A stretch of DNA of 64,000 nucleotides, taken from Hypericum androsaemum (lineage: Eukaryota > Streptophyta > Magnoliopsida > Malpighiales > Hypericaceae). Made by a program: the position numbers and the translations under genes. The stretch is taken from the NCBI GenBank assembly GCA_963995505.1, contig OZ023190.1, forward strand, positions 5,722,516-5,786,515, read 5' to 3'. Below, piece after piece: positions 34,584 to 45,392 of the stretch (position 1 is its first letter; each line of letters opens with the position of its first letter). Under the pieces are notes generated by a model that saw only the letters and a program-made list of their open reading frames with translations, was not told the origin of the DNA and ran no database searches.

Positions 34584-34882
34584 GTGTTAAAAAAATTTCT
34601 TACACCAATCTGGTGTTGGCCAGAAAATGGCCAAATTTTGCCATTTTGTATCAGACCATAAAACTGCCAAAATTGGCCATTTTTCGGTACCACAAAACAG
34701 CAAAAATCGGCAGTTTTCCAAAAAAAGGCCAAAAATGGCCATTTTTCGGTACCACAAAACGGCAAAAATCGGCCCTTTATCGGAAAACGAAACGGTAAAA
34801 TTTGGCAGTTTTCAGGCCAACACCAGATTGGTAATACTTTTTCCGAGGACACTAGATTGGTGAAAACTTTTTTTTTAACACC
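34584..34882. mobile_element. Hairpin-forming repeat element with terminal inverted repeats
   Basis: The ends GTGTTAAAAAAATTTCTTAC and the inverse of ACTTTTTTTTTAACAC pair. Inside them CCAATCTGGTGTTGGCC (from 34604) pairs with GGCCAACACCAGATTGG (ending near 34831). The core holds direct copies of a GCCATTTTTCGGTACCACAA motif, themselves rich in GGCCAAAATGGCC palindromes. No meaningful protein is encoded; the ORFs through it are repeat artefacts. Confidence 0.65.
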
Positions 34883-35334
34883 ATTCAAGAAAAAAACTCT
34901 TCCACCAAAGCCTTTGTGAGCTATGACAAATCCTATTGAGTCGTAGGTTTTTGGCCATAGATTGAGTCGTGACTGGAAGGTGCCGAGAAACCTACAGATA
35001 CTTGACGCTCGCAATGGGGTTTGGAGTACTGAGTGCCTGAAAATTTACAGAATTCACACCTTTTTTTTTTGTTTCAGAGGTTTTACAGAATTTATACTTT
35101 TTTTTGTTTCAGAGGTTCGAGAAGAAAGTGTTTCTTGACATTAATTTTGTGAATTGTAGATGCAACAAATCTGGAGATTTTCGAAGTAATGGGCGTATAC
35201 GTGGGACGAAATTGGAGTTCAAGGTGAAACAAATCTCTTATCGGACACAAAAATAGGAATTAGTGTCGTGGCAGAATGTGAGTTTAAGTTTAGATTGAAC
35301 AATGATAGCTATTGCAATTAAAATACACCAAAAA
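34883..35334. other. Intergenic DNA, no gene seen
   Basis: There is a short duplicated T-rich stretch (35060-35115, TTTTTTGTTTCAGAGGTT twice). Nothing else is recognised. Confidence 0.5.
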
Positions 35335-35632
35335 AGGGTGTGTGGATATGAGACCGGATTGAGTGGGGACTAAAGAAAATTTGTCCACATGTGGGGATTA
35401 CATTTTGGGCCGTCAGATTTGATTATCTTTAAATTTGATGGTCAATATTGGTTTGCATGTGAAGTGATATTGGTTTGCATGTGAAATGATATTGGTTTAC
35501 AAGAGGCTGGTTTGCATGTGAAGTAATATTGGTTTGAATGTGAAGTGATATTGATTTACATGTGTAGTGATATTGGTTTGAATTAATCTTCATAAATGGG
35601 TACTAACACAGTCTCCACCGAATCCACCCCCT
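35335..35632. repeat. MITE-like repeat, copy B
   Basis: The ends GGATTGAGTGGGGACTAAAG and the inverse CAGTCTCCACCGAATCC pair imperfectly. The interior has about six units of a 24-bp motif (GATATTGGTTTGCATGTGAA). There is no ORF. Confidence 0.65.
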
Positions 35633-36277
35633 AGAGAACACAAACTAATTTATACAACTAATACAATAAAACGCATTGTCTTTAAAATATATCGTATATG
35701 GTCCCTCGATAAATCATTTCTTCTTTGTCAAATCCATTCATATTTCTCATTATTTCATCTCCTTTTTTCCAAATTTCGTCTCTCTTTTTTCATTATCCGT
35801 GATGACTATCGAAATAACTATTCCAACCTATCTTTAAGATCATTTTATATTGTGCTCGTCTCTATCATTGCACGGAATTTTTTGAAGTTTGACTTTTGAT
35901 TTTCTAAATTTGAAAAGGACAAAAGCAGTGTTGGACGCACGCACAGTTCTATGATTGCATGACAACCTGTGCTCGGCATGTATGGACACGTGTACATGGT
36001 TAGGTTCGTCGTTTCTAAAAGTCTTATTTTTCTGGAATTAAATATTTTGCGAAGAATTTTAATACTTTTCAAATTGTTATTTAATTCAAGCCTAAATTAA
36101 TTATTCTAAATAAATCAAATATCAGATAACATAAACAACAACAAAAATTTTGTTATTTTTTCCGAGTAGTGGCGATGATGGCAATGGTTAGGCTCATCGT
36201 TGGATTCTGCATCCATCACTCACATTGTTTAGTGGAAGCATTCAAGCACACACGTCTCACAGAGAGCTTTTGAATAA
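35633..36277. other. Intergenic DNA, no gene seen
   Basis: AT-rich, with no recognised gene or repeat. Confidence 0.5.
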
Positions 36278-37134
36278 TCTTACTATAATAATGTAAACCT
36301 TTTTTTTGTCCGGTAGGATAGAAAGGTCAAAATTACCCTTCAACCTAAACTACCCTGCACCGTTGCTGATCTGAGCTCCTGGCCGCCGCCACAGCAACAG
36401 GTAGAGCAGTGGGCCCCACGCACGAGGCAGTAGCAGTAGTGGGTGCACTACCCGGCGGCGATGGCGATGCAGCAGCAGATGATGATATGTACCCACAGCC
36501 CCACTACCCCTACATGCCCGCTTCCTCCATCGGCCAAAATTAGGGTTGGGTGTTGAGTAATTTAGGGATTTTGGTTTTTGTTAAAGTTTTTTTGTCTATT
36601 GGGGAAATTAGAAATGGAGACATTGGAGAGAAATCGAGCAAGAGGTTTTTGGAACGAAGATAAAAAAAAAAAGGATGGGACGAGAGAATTAAAAGACCAA
36701 ACCTGTGATCTAGAAAAAAACAGATAAGGTTGTTTTGGTAGTGGAGTCGGATATTTTAGTTTAGTTGTGGGGTTAGATATTTTTAATATTTGGCTGGGTA
36801 GCTTAAGTCATATTTTAATTTACTTGGATATTACAATAATTTATTAAAGCTTAACTAATTTCGTTCTTTGAACAACCAGGTTCACCGAGTTTGATTATCT
36901 TAGATAACACATGAATTTCAGAATTTCGATGTTCCACTCTACATATGTATTGCATTACTTTTTCTCTTAATATCGTTATCCCTTTGGAAGTATCAAAAAA
37001 ATTTGGAAAAAATAAATCAAGGTTGGTAAAAGAATTACAGAAATTAATTACAGAATATATTAGTAGACTCTTACAAAAATTAATTACAGAATATATTATC
37101 AGGGTAAAGACAAAAGTATCCAAATTACATCTTA
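36278..37134 (+). mobile_element. Possible Helitron 5' segment with GC-rich captured fragment
   Basis: TCTTACTATAATAATG after an A (36277) resembles a Helitron 5' end and matches the start at 37135. 36360-36530 is sharply GC-rich and has a coding-like ATGGCGATGCAGCAGCAGAT stretch followed by a Pro/Tyr-rich frame, as in a captured host exon. No separate 3' hairpin was found, so it may share the 3' end at 38254 with the next element. Confidence 0.4.
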
Positions 37135-37239
37135 TCTTACTATAATAAAAGAAACCTCATTTTTATGTGGTTTGGTGTCACTCCGTGAAAATGTCAAAAA
37201 TACCCTTTCAGTTAAATCGTGATGATGTTTGCTTGGTCG

Positions 37240-37733
37240 AGGAGGAAAACGAGAACGACGTCATCGAGGGATTGGCGAATCTTGGCAGACATGACGAGGA
37301 CGAAAGTGAGAAATATTCTGGCACGACAGAGGGGAGAGTTGGTGTGGGATCAGAGCCAAATGTCGATGCAGTCTACATGGAAGGGGTGGGAGCAGGAGAG
37401 GAATTGTCGGGAGAGGAGGGGAGGCGAGTCCAGGTTGGAGAACGTGGTGGAGTAGGACTATAACTGGAACATGCGGATGAGCAAGATGAGGTGGTGGGAG
37501 AAGAGGCGGGAGTAGTTGACCAGTAGGAAAGCTGCCGCCACAACAACGATCATGGCTATGAGCGGCGGGCTGAAGTCTACGCCCGAGACACCGGCATTGT
37601 TTGACGACAGAGCAGACTGATCGGTAGATGCTGAGGACATTATTGGCTTGGTTGTGGACGTGGGTCCTGCAGATGGAGATGGTGATGGGGCCCACAAGGG
37701 AGACAGAGAAGGGAAGTGAGCTCCGGTTATCAC
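37240..37733 (-). pseudogene. ATL-type RING-H2 ligase fragment captured by the Helitron
   Basis: 37733-37458 encodes an N-terminus with a membrane span (SPPLIAMIVVVAAAFLLVNYS), as in ATL ubiquitin ligases. Further along the same strand, about 37320-37405 encodes the second half of a RING-H2 finger: CSHPFHVDCIDIWL, a stop, then SHTNSPLCRA. The first half of the RING is missing, a stop interrupts it, and one zinc Cys reads Ser (NSPLC). It lies antisense to the Helitron. Confidence 0.65.
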
Positions 37734-37799
37734 ACATATATATTTTTTTCTTTTTGTCTATTTAAATCGACGCAATAATCCTCAATGGGAATTCCACGG

Positions 37800-38110
37800 G
37801 TAAGAGAGTATTCATCCATAAGATGTCATTGAACATGCCAGAGAATCTTGAGATGCCGTATAAGATAATATGCAAGCAGTTTCTATTACATATGTGTTTT
37901 GCATTCTTGATCAACAAAGCACAAGGACAAATAATAGGAACACCGGTATTTATCTACCCGAGCATATTTTTAGTCATGGGCAGTTGTATGTTGCCCTTTC
38001 AAGAGGTGTTTCAAACCAAAACACTAAGGTGTTAGTCAAGAGATGTTATGTTGTTAATAAAGTTAGAACGTTTAAAAAATTATCGTATACAAAGAAGTTC
38101 TTATGGTATC
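37800..38110 (+). pseudogene. Helitron PIF1-like helicase C-terminal fragment
   Basis: Read over two frames, the plus strand gives FAFLINKAQGQ and then GIYLPEHIFSHGQLYVALSRGVSNQNTKVLVK. These are the last conserved motifs (V and VI region) of PIF1-like Helitron helicases. A frameshift separates them (near 37920-37950). It sits just before the 3' hairpin, as in complete Helitrons. Confidence 0.75.
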
Positions 38111-38254
38111 TTAGGTAAATAGAAAAAATAGTATAATTAAATATGTAAGAGAGCATTTTATTCATGTACAGCTTAAAAAAGAAAATCAATAAATGATATC
38201 TTTTGCGAGTTTTGAAACAGAACGACACACGCATCGCGCGTGCCTCTTTACTAG

Positions 38255-39033
38255 TAATAAAATAATAAAAAGATGTGATTTGGGTTTGAGATTGTGATTT
38301 ACGATCAGAATTTAAATTCCGAAAAAATAATAGTCCTAAAACTAATCGACACTTGTTGTAAAAGATATGTCAAGCTTTGGTTTGAAGCGGTAAGCTGTTA
38401 GATGTCTATCTACTAACAGGGCATCATAGTTCATGATCCATCCACATTCGGTCAAAATTTCGGTCCAAATTTGGCTACATTTATTTATAAATGACCTGCA
38501 AAATGTTATTAGCTTGAGGAAGATCATACATTGTTATTCCGTGAGAATTATTAGAATTTACATATTCAATTCAAAATTTTGAAAATAATGAGTAAATAAA
38601 ATTTTCATATTTATAAACAAACTCACTATATTTGTAACTAACAATGTGGTAATATCTAAGATGTCTCTCAAACTAAGTACATTGGACCGAAGTTTGAATG
38701 AATTTTAACTCTGCCAAAATGTCATGATATAGGTATACAACAACAATAGTCCACAAGTCTCGCAGGAGCAATTGACTGATGTCATGTTAAAATCTTCATA
38801 TCTAACAAAAAAAATTTAAGATAATAAATACATGAATTTTCAATACTTATAAACAAATTCACCTTGAATTGTGAAAGTTTTAATCCGAATAGCAACGTCA
38901 CTCATTTACGACTATCTCTGTACCATTAAAACATGATTGCAACGAATGAGCATTGCTAAAAAGCCAAAAAGATGAACAGTTTGTCCTTCGTGATGTTGCA
39001 TATACATACCTATTTGCATGGATGGCCTTTGAG
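38255..39033. other. Intergenic DNA, no gene seen
   Basis: AT-rich. Two loosely similar segments (38565-38640 and 38800-38880, each with ATTTATAAACAAA-like text) suggest an old internal duplication. There is no ORF of note. Confidence 0.5.
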
Positions 39034-39677
39034 TAGAACTGACCACGGTTCAAATTGAGTCGAATTCGAATTTATCAAAATCTTAAACCATATTCAATTC
39101 GTTCGAATTCGAATCGAATACAAATTATGATTCTTCAAATTCGAATTAAATTTGAATTATATCTTTAATTCTAATATTGAATAAAAATTCAAAAACTACC
39201 AAATTTTTTGATAATTTTCAAAATTTTCGTAATGTTTTTGAAAAAAATTCAAAAATTTTGCTACATAAATTCAAAATTTAGGTTTAATATTGAACATTTT
39301 TTCGAAAATAGATAAATTAAAGATTGGACTTCTAATTAATGTACCAAATTAAGTTGCCTACATATCATTTGCTCTGCTTGATGACATAATTAGATAGTAA
39401 TATAAGTATTTCTTGGTACTTTCTTTAAAAAATTACATAATATGGTTGAATTTTAATTGAATTTACACGAATTGGACTCGAATCAAATTCGATATTTGAA
39501 TTTGATTTCAATTTGCCGGTTTAACGAATTGTAGAAATCTTAAACCGTATTCAATTCGTCTCGTAACAAATTCGAATCAAATTTTGGATGAATCGAATTG
39601 TGACCCAATCAAATCGAATTGAGAACGAATCGAATCGAATCGAATCACGAATCGAATTCTAACAATGGCCAGGTCTA
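39034..39677. mobile_element. Non-autonomous hAT element, related to the one at 47440-50379
   Basis: The left end TAGAACTGACCACGG and the right end (inverse of CAATGGCCAGGTCTA) match the two ends of the 47440 element, in opposite orientation. The flanks CCTTTGAG and TTTTTGAG are 8-bp duplications with two C/T differences. Many GAATTCGAAT-type subterminal motifs lie inside. 644 bp, no transposase. Confidence 0.8.
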
Positions 39678-39889
39678 TTTTTGAGGGGAGATCGGATTGA
39701 GCGGGGACAAAAAAAAACTTATCTTCAGGTGGGGACTAAATTGTGGGCCCTCAGATTCAGTTGTAAAAGAATATTTTTTAAATCTGATGGTCAATAACCT
39801 ATCAGGTGATAACGGCTTGCATATGAAGTGATATTGATTTGCACGTCTAGTGATATTAGTGTGATATTGGTTGGTTTGCATGTGAAGTG

Positions 39890-41964
39890 TGTTGGGTATG
39901 AAGCCTAAGTACGAGTGAAGTATTCGGTTGGCTCAAGTGAAGAGCCTTGAGGATGGTCCAAGAGTTGATCGATTGGGTTTTGAGTCCGAGGATGCTCGAA
40001 AATCAATCGATTCAAGAGTCGAGTGAAAACGTCAAGGACATCCGGGGTCGTGCGGCTCGAGTGAAGAGCTAGAGGATGATCGGGGGTAGGGGTGAGCAAA
40101 AAATCCGATATCCAAAATTTTTTTCGGATTCAGATTCAGATAATTTTATCTTCGGACTCGGATTCGGATTATCCATAATTTTTTATTCGGACTCGGATTC
40201 AGATACGGATAGTAAAAATATAAATTCGGATTATCCGAATATCCGAACTTTTTAATCTACCTAATTATGTTTGGACTGGGCCGACTATATCCTAGCAAAT
40301 TACTAAGCCTAACCCCAAATAATCTAATCTCCTCACCTCCCCTCAGAATCTCAAACCCATCCCCGAGAGACCCCCTAACATTTCCTAATCCTGAAACCCT
40401 AAAAAATTCTAACAAAAAATTACTAAGCCTCAACTCTAGTCACGAATGGTATTATTGTCTTACTTGTTTGTTCGTTGCTTTTCCTTGAACCAAAAGTCAG
40501 AAATGGTTTAATTGTTTTGTTGTTTTTCGTTGCTTTGCTTTATTTGTATTATGAGTTAGTTTACCCTATTGTTCGTCTGCATCCCAACTTGTCCAGGAAC
40601 AGTTTCATAGTCCACACATTTTTAAAGAGAAATTCATAGTCCACACATATTGAGACCGATTAGAATGTTGTAATGTCCATGGTTTTTTTAAAAGAGTTTT
40701 ATTTGGCCATTGTAAAATTCGGATAATTCGGATAATCCGAATCCGTATCCGAAATGATTTCGGATTTCGGATAATTCATTATTCGGATTCAGATTTGGAT
40801 TGAGAAATATTAATTTCGGATATTTTGGATAATGAGAAATTCGGATAATTCGGATTCGGATTATCCGAATGCTCACCCCTAATCGGAGGTGACGATCGGG
40901 GCAAGAGACGAAGTCGAAGAGGCAAAATGAAGTGGCGGCTGAAGACCTGGCAGGCGCAAAGTCATTGGCGGGCGCCAATGGCTCGCCTGGAGTAGGCCAA
41001 AGGATTGGCGGGCGCCAATCCCTTGGTAGTAGCTCACGGAGCTTGCACTTGGCGACCGCCAGCCTGGTTCGAGAAAGTTGATTTTTTAGGACCATTTTGC
41101 CCCTCCAGACCCCAATAAGTTGCCTAGGTTGTGGGCACTATAAATACCCATTGTTAGCCTCCAAGAAGGGTTAGCAAAGATTTGCCCACTTCTCCAAAGA
41201 GAGAGATAAGAGGGAAGAAGGAGAAATGCTCTCCAAGTGAAGGAGAGGCCAAGTACCCACTCCTCTAAGTGAAGGAGAAGAAAGAGAAGAAGAAGTGTGC
41301 TCCAAAGGTACCCAACCTAAGCGAAGGGTTGCCTCCGAGTGAAGGAGAAGATGGAAGACCCAAGAAGAAGGGTTGCCTCTAAGTGGAGGAGGAGAAGGAA
41401 GAAGACCCAAGAAGAAGGGTTGCCTCCAAGTAAAGGAGGAGGAGAAGAAGAACTCCAAGTGAAGGGCAAACCCAAGAAGAAGGGTTAGCCACCCCGAGTG
41501 AAGGAGGTGGTGCTCTCAAAGTGAAGGAGAGTTGTCCGACGTATGGGTAGAGCCCGAGTGAAGGGCCTTGCTAAGAAGAAGGATTAGCCACTCCGAGTGA
41601 AAGAGGTGGTGCTCTCCGAGTGAAGGAGAGTTTGCCCGAAGTGTGGGTAAAGCCCAAGCCTAGGGTTTTGCCAAAAGTGAGAGCTCCCAATAGTATGGGT
41701 AGCCTATGGTGAGAAGAGGAGGAGAGAGTGAGCCGAGTGAAGGCATCCATTGTTGTGAGAGCGAGTGAAGCTCGAGCGTGATATAGTAGAATCTCTCCTG
41801 GCTTGGAAGCCTCTGGATGTAGATTATTGTGGATCGAACCGGGTAACCAAATTTTTGTGTCCCTCCTTGTGCTTTCTTTGTGCTTCTCGTAGTTATCGTG
41901 ATTTGCTCGTATGTATTTTCTGTTGCGTTGCTTGGATCCACGGGAAGTGGATAATTCCCCAACA
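39890..41964. repeat. Solo LTR with a nested hAT element
   Basis: It starts TGTTGGG and ends CCCCAACA. The flanks AAGTG (39885-39889) and AAGTA (41965-41969) differ at one base. Without the nested 795-bp hAT it is about 1,280 bp. A TATA box TATAAATA lies at 41139-41146. Downstream are many AAGTGAAGGAGAAG-like repeats. There is no internal retroelement domain, so it is best read as a solo LTR left by recombination. Confidence 0.75.
40087..40881. mobile_element. Non-autonomous hAT element nested in the solo LTR
   Basis: The ends TAGGGGTGAGCA and the inverse TGCTCACCCCTA pair. The flanks ATCGGGGG (40079-40086) and ATCGGAGG (40882-40889) are 8-bp duplications with one mismatch. Subterminal TCGGATTATCCGAAT-type motifs repeat many times. 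No transposase. Confidence 0.85.
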
Positions 41965-42095
41965 AAGTAATATTGGTTTGTATGCGAAGTGATATTGGTT
42001 TGCTTGTGTAGTGATATTAGTTTGCATGTGACCGTGATATTGGTTTGCTTTAGTCCCCATGGCTAGTCCCTACCAAATTTGCCCTCTTTGAGGGA

Positions 42096-43006
42096 TATAG
42101 TAAATGCTATTACTTACAAATGGGATAATGAAAAGAAACCGCCTCAAGGGAAGTAGTTTGACAATACTAATTCTTGATTGTTTTGATCAGACATAGCATC
42201 AGACCAAAACAATCATTTCCGGACATAATATATAATTCAATGAGCAAGACATTTCGACATATAATATATCAAATAAAAAGTTCACTCGAGTCTTTTTTTT
42301 TGTCAAAAAATTTAGGCGGGTTGGCATAAACTTCGGAGTTCTAGATGACATTGCGTTTTATTCTCCACCCAAGCAAAGTTTTTCCATTTTCGCAAGGGGT
42401 GGGAATTAACCGACCGACCCCAAGGAAACAAGGTAGGATTTATTACCATCTTACCCACCCTGCGTTGGTACTCGAGTCTTATTTTGCTTACTCTTAACAT
42501 GCTTTCTTTGGATAGTGGAGAGGAAGTTCATCCGTTAAGGATCAACAAGAAAAATAAGGATATGTGAGCAACTAATTGTTATTCAAATCAAAGGATTTGA
42601 ACCTGCAACAAAGATTCTCCCAGACAATATTGCGCACACAAGCACTAGGTTTGGGATTGTACACAATAAAACCGAGCTAGCTGCGCGTGTTAAAAAAATT
42701 ACGCCTTCACATGGTGAAGGAAGAGAGAGATTGGTCGATGATAGAATTGACAATATTTGTGGCAATTTGATAACGTTTTTGCGACATATGACTTAGTGAC
42801 AAAAGGGGCGTGGGTGAATTGACGGATGTGCAATTTTAATCTCAATAAGTATAATTATTAATATAAAAATTTACTGTAAAGCTAATAAATTATTGAAAAA
42901 ATGTCAAGAAACAAGGTTTTTTTTTATATCATGAGTACACAAATTTTAAAAATACATAACTTACTAAAAATAAAATGAGTAGTTTTTTAAAAGAAAAAAA
43001 ATAAAG
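42096..43006. other. Intergenic DNA, no gene seen
   Basis: A B-box-like GGTTCAAATCC (minus strand, near 42595) with an upstream TAGCTCGGTT hints at a SINE, but the box spacing is unusual. No gene is recognised. Confidence 0.45.
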
Positions 43007-43987
43007 GGCAAGTTGCCCTTAGGTCCCTGGAATTTACATAAATCACTGTTTCAGTCCCTGCTATCTCAAAATTAAAACTTCGGTCCCCTTAGTTTGCTTA
43101 TTGAACTCTAAGGTCTCTCGCTGCTGATGTCATTATTAGAATTTTTTATTTTTTAATCACAGAAATGACTATTATGCCCTTCAACAAAAAAGTATATCCT
43201 CTTCCCCCGACCATCATTCCGGATTTCTGGCAAACGGCCAACCCTCTCCCACCGCTCGTTCTCCTCGTCGGAATCGCTGCAATTAATTTCGATTAAGAAC
43301 TTCGAACAATTTCAATTAATCCCAAAAGCAACACCAACAAATTCAATAAATTCCCTCTGAAATCTGGACGCCGTAGAGGTCAGGTCAAGGTCGACGCCGA
43401 GGTTGGGGATTGCAGTTGCTGTGATCCTTCCCTTCACTCTCTCCTCCATCTACGGATGGATTTTCTCTTTCCTCTAAACGCCGTAGTTGTTGAGACGGGG
43501 AGCGTAGTCTCCACAGGTACGGGAGTGTCTTCCTGTGTTCTGATATACGAGTTTGAGTCGGCCTTGGCGGGAGTTGATGATGGTGGACATGGCGACGCGG
43601 CTGAGGATAGAGGGTCACGCCACCGGCCATAGCCTCTTCGATTGTACTCCTTCGATGGTGGCGAGAAGAGGATGGGTCGCTGAGCAAGGGGGGGTGGTGG
43701 TGGTGAGAAGAGGATGGGTCGGTGGACACATAGTTCGCCATTTCTGGGCTGGTCGGAGAGGTCGATGTCGTCGGAGAGGATGGGTCGGTTGAGAAGATGA
43801 ACCAGAGAGGGTTTCTATTTTTTTGTGAGGGCATAATTGCCATTTTCAAAATAAATCGAATGATAATTTCAACGAGGGACCTGAGAGTTCAATAAAAATA
43901 AATTAGGTGACCGAAGTTTCAATTTCAAAAAAATAAGAACTAAGGCAGTGATTTAAGCAAATTCTAGGGACCTAATGGCGATTTGCC
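43007..43987. mobile_element. Long-TIR Mutator-like element 1 of 3 in a row
   Basis: The left end GGCAAGTTGCCCTTAGGTCC and the right end (inverse GGCAAATCGCCATTAGGTCC) start inverted repeats of about 180 bp. The 9-bp flanks AAAATAAAG and AAAAAAAGG match at 7 positions. The interior is GC-rich with a 154-codon minus ORF (43385-43849) of low-complexity His/Ser/Pro composition, without a recognised domain. Confidence 0.7.
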
Positions 43988-43994
43988 AAAAAAA

Positions 43995-45010
43995 GGTAAA
44001 TTATTCTCAGGCCCTTAGTGTTTGGTATATTTCACACTCGCCCCCTTGTATTCCTGTAATCAATTAAAAACTCCCCGAAGTTTGGTTTTATTATACTCCC
44101 AGGCCCGTCGCTGACATCATCAACCATTTTTCCTTATAAGATGACTAATATACCCTTACAAAAATTAATTAAAAATAAAATAAATATCGACGACCGGAAC
44201 CCCTTCTCAATCCCCCTTCAACTCTCACCGTCGCCGACTACAGCAACGACGACATCCAAATCTCGACTCTGGTGAGGGTTGAAGGCCTCCCGCCGGACCC
44301 CCATCTACCGACGGCAGTCTCTAAGGCGAGGAGGGCAAGGCCGATAAAGTAGACTCTTCGGTCACCGCTGCCTTGCCCTTGGGTCACCGACCACGACGAC
44401 GATGACCCTCGGGGAAGATTCTGTTCTGTCTACGCTGCAAACCCGTCGTCACCGCTGCAAACTCGTCGTCGTCGCTGTAAACACGTCGTCGCCGCTGCAA
44501 ACCCGTCATCACCGCTGCAAACTCATCACGTCAGTTGATGCACCATACGCAGAAAAAATTGAAACGAAGCCGGTTGACCCACCTAGTTCCTCCTTTGAAA
44601 TCAACCTCCGATTCCTCCTCACGCCAACAAGTTGGGGCTCACAAATTGGAACCCTTAAATTGGGGTTAACGCTGGTGGGTTAATGCCAACAAATTGGAAC
44701 CCTTAATTTGGTGTCCACGATGATCCTCCAGTTTCGACGATGGTGTTCCTCGATGGGGTCATCGAGTTGCTGGGCGGCGGGGGACAGCAGGTTCTCTAGT
44801 CGACGTCGGTTCTCGAGAATGGGGGAGAGAGGAGAACGACGGCGGATTTTTGTTGATGAAATTTTTTTGTTTTCTAAGGGTATAACAGTCATTTCAATGA
44901 CAAAAATGAAAAAAATAGTTGCTGACGTCAGCAAGGGGCCCTAGAGTATAATAAAACCAAACCTCGAGCGTAAAATATACCAAAGACCGAGGACCTGAGC
45001 ATAATTTACC
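43995..45010. mobile_element. Long-TIR Mutator-like element 2 of 3
   Basis: The ends GGTAAATTATTCTCAGGCCC and the inverse GGTAAATTATGCTCAGGTCC start inverted repeats of about 150 bp. The flanks CCAAAAAAA and CAAAAATAA are weakly alike. The GC-rich interior has a CGTCGTCGCCGCTGCAAAC-type repeat (44425-44525). No recognised domain. Confidence 0.7.
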
Positions 45011-45392
45011 CAAAAATAAAAGCCAAAGGAATTCTGCTCTGCCCAGATGCACCACGTGGCGCAAATGGACAGACCTAGGAGGTTGCCTCCCGGGTATGGA
45101 AATTGGAATTTTTTAAAATACTTAATTGGATATTGTTTATAATTGTAAAATAAATTATATTAAATATAAAAATTTAACTTGATAAAAAGATTGATCTCGT
45201 TGTTCATTATCCACGCTATTGCATTAGTAATTTTGAGTTAGTTACCCTTTACGCCATTAGTAAAATTAATCAAAAATGGCATCCGATGATTAATTTTTTG
45301 TATATTTTTTCCCTGTTAAAAGTTTTTAGTTCGAGAAACTCCCATATTATTCCATATATTTGAAATGGTACATAAAACACACTTTTTTATTA
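45011..45392. other. Spacer between Mutator-like elements, no gene seen
   Basis: AT-rich; nothing is recognised. Confidence 0.5.

Larger units (their letters stand above)
37135..38254 (+). mobile_element. Helitron carrying ATL RING-H2 fragment and helicase tail
   Basis: It begins TCTTACTATAATAAAAG after A37134. It ends with hairpin CACGC-ATCGC-GCGTG (38228-38242), then eight bases and CTAG (38251-38254), followed by T. A-T target insertion, a 5' TC, a 3' CTRR and a subterminal hairpin are Helitron hallmarks. No target duplication is expected. Only the C-terminal end of the Rep/helicase remains, so it is non-autonomous. Confidence 0.75.
39681..42095. repeat. MITE-like repeat, copy C, split by a solo LTR
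   Basis: The left part has GGATTGAGCGGGGAC and GATATTGGTTTGCATGTGAA-like units. The right part (41965-42095) resumes the same units and ends CTAGTCCCTACCAAATTTGCC. The solo LTR at 39890-41964 lies between them. Confidence 0.6.

Noticed and set aside
34577..35014. 145-codon minus ORF with repeated Gln/Phe/Trp blocks
   Set aside because: It runs straight through the hairpin repeat element; the protein repeats merely mirror the DNA repeats.
42560..42720. Possible tRNA-derived SINE (TAGCTCGGTT and GGTTCAAATCC on the minus strand)
   Set aside because: The two boxes are about 80 bp apart instead of the usual 30-40, and no target duplication or tail was found.
43385..43849. 154-codon minus ORF as a host gene
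   Set aside because: It lies inside a long-TIR element, extends into the inverted repeat and is low complexity.
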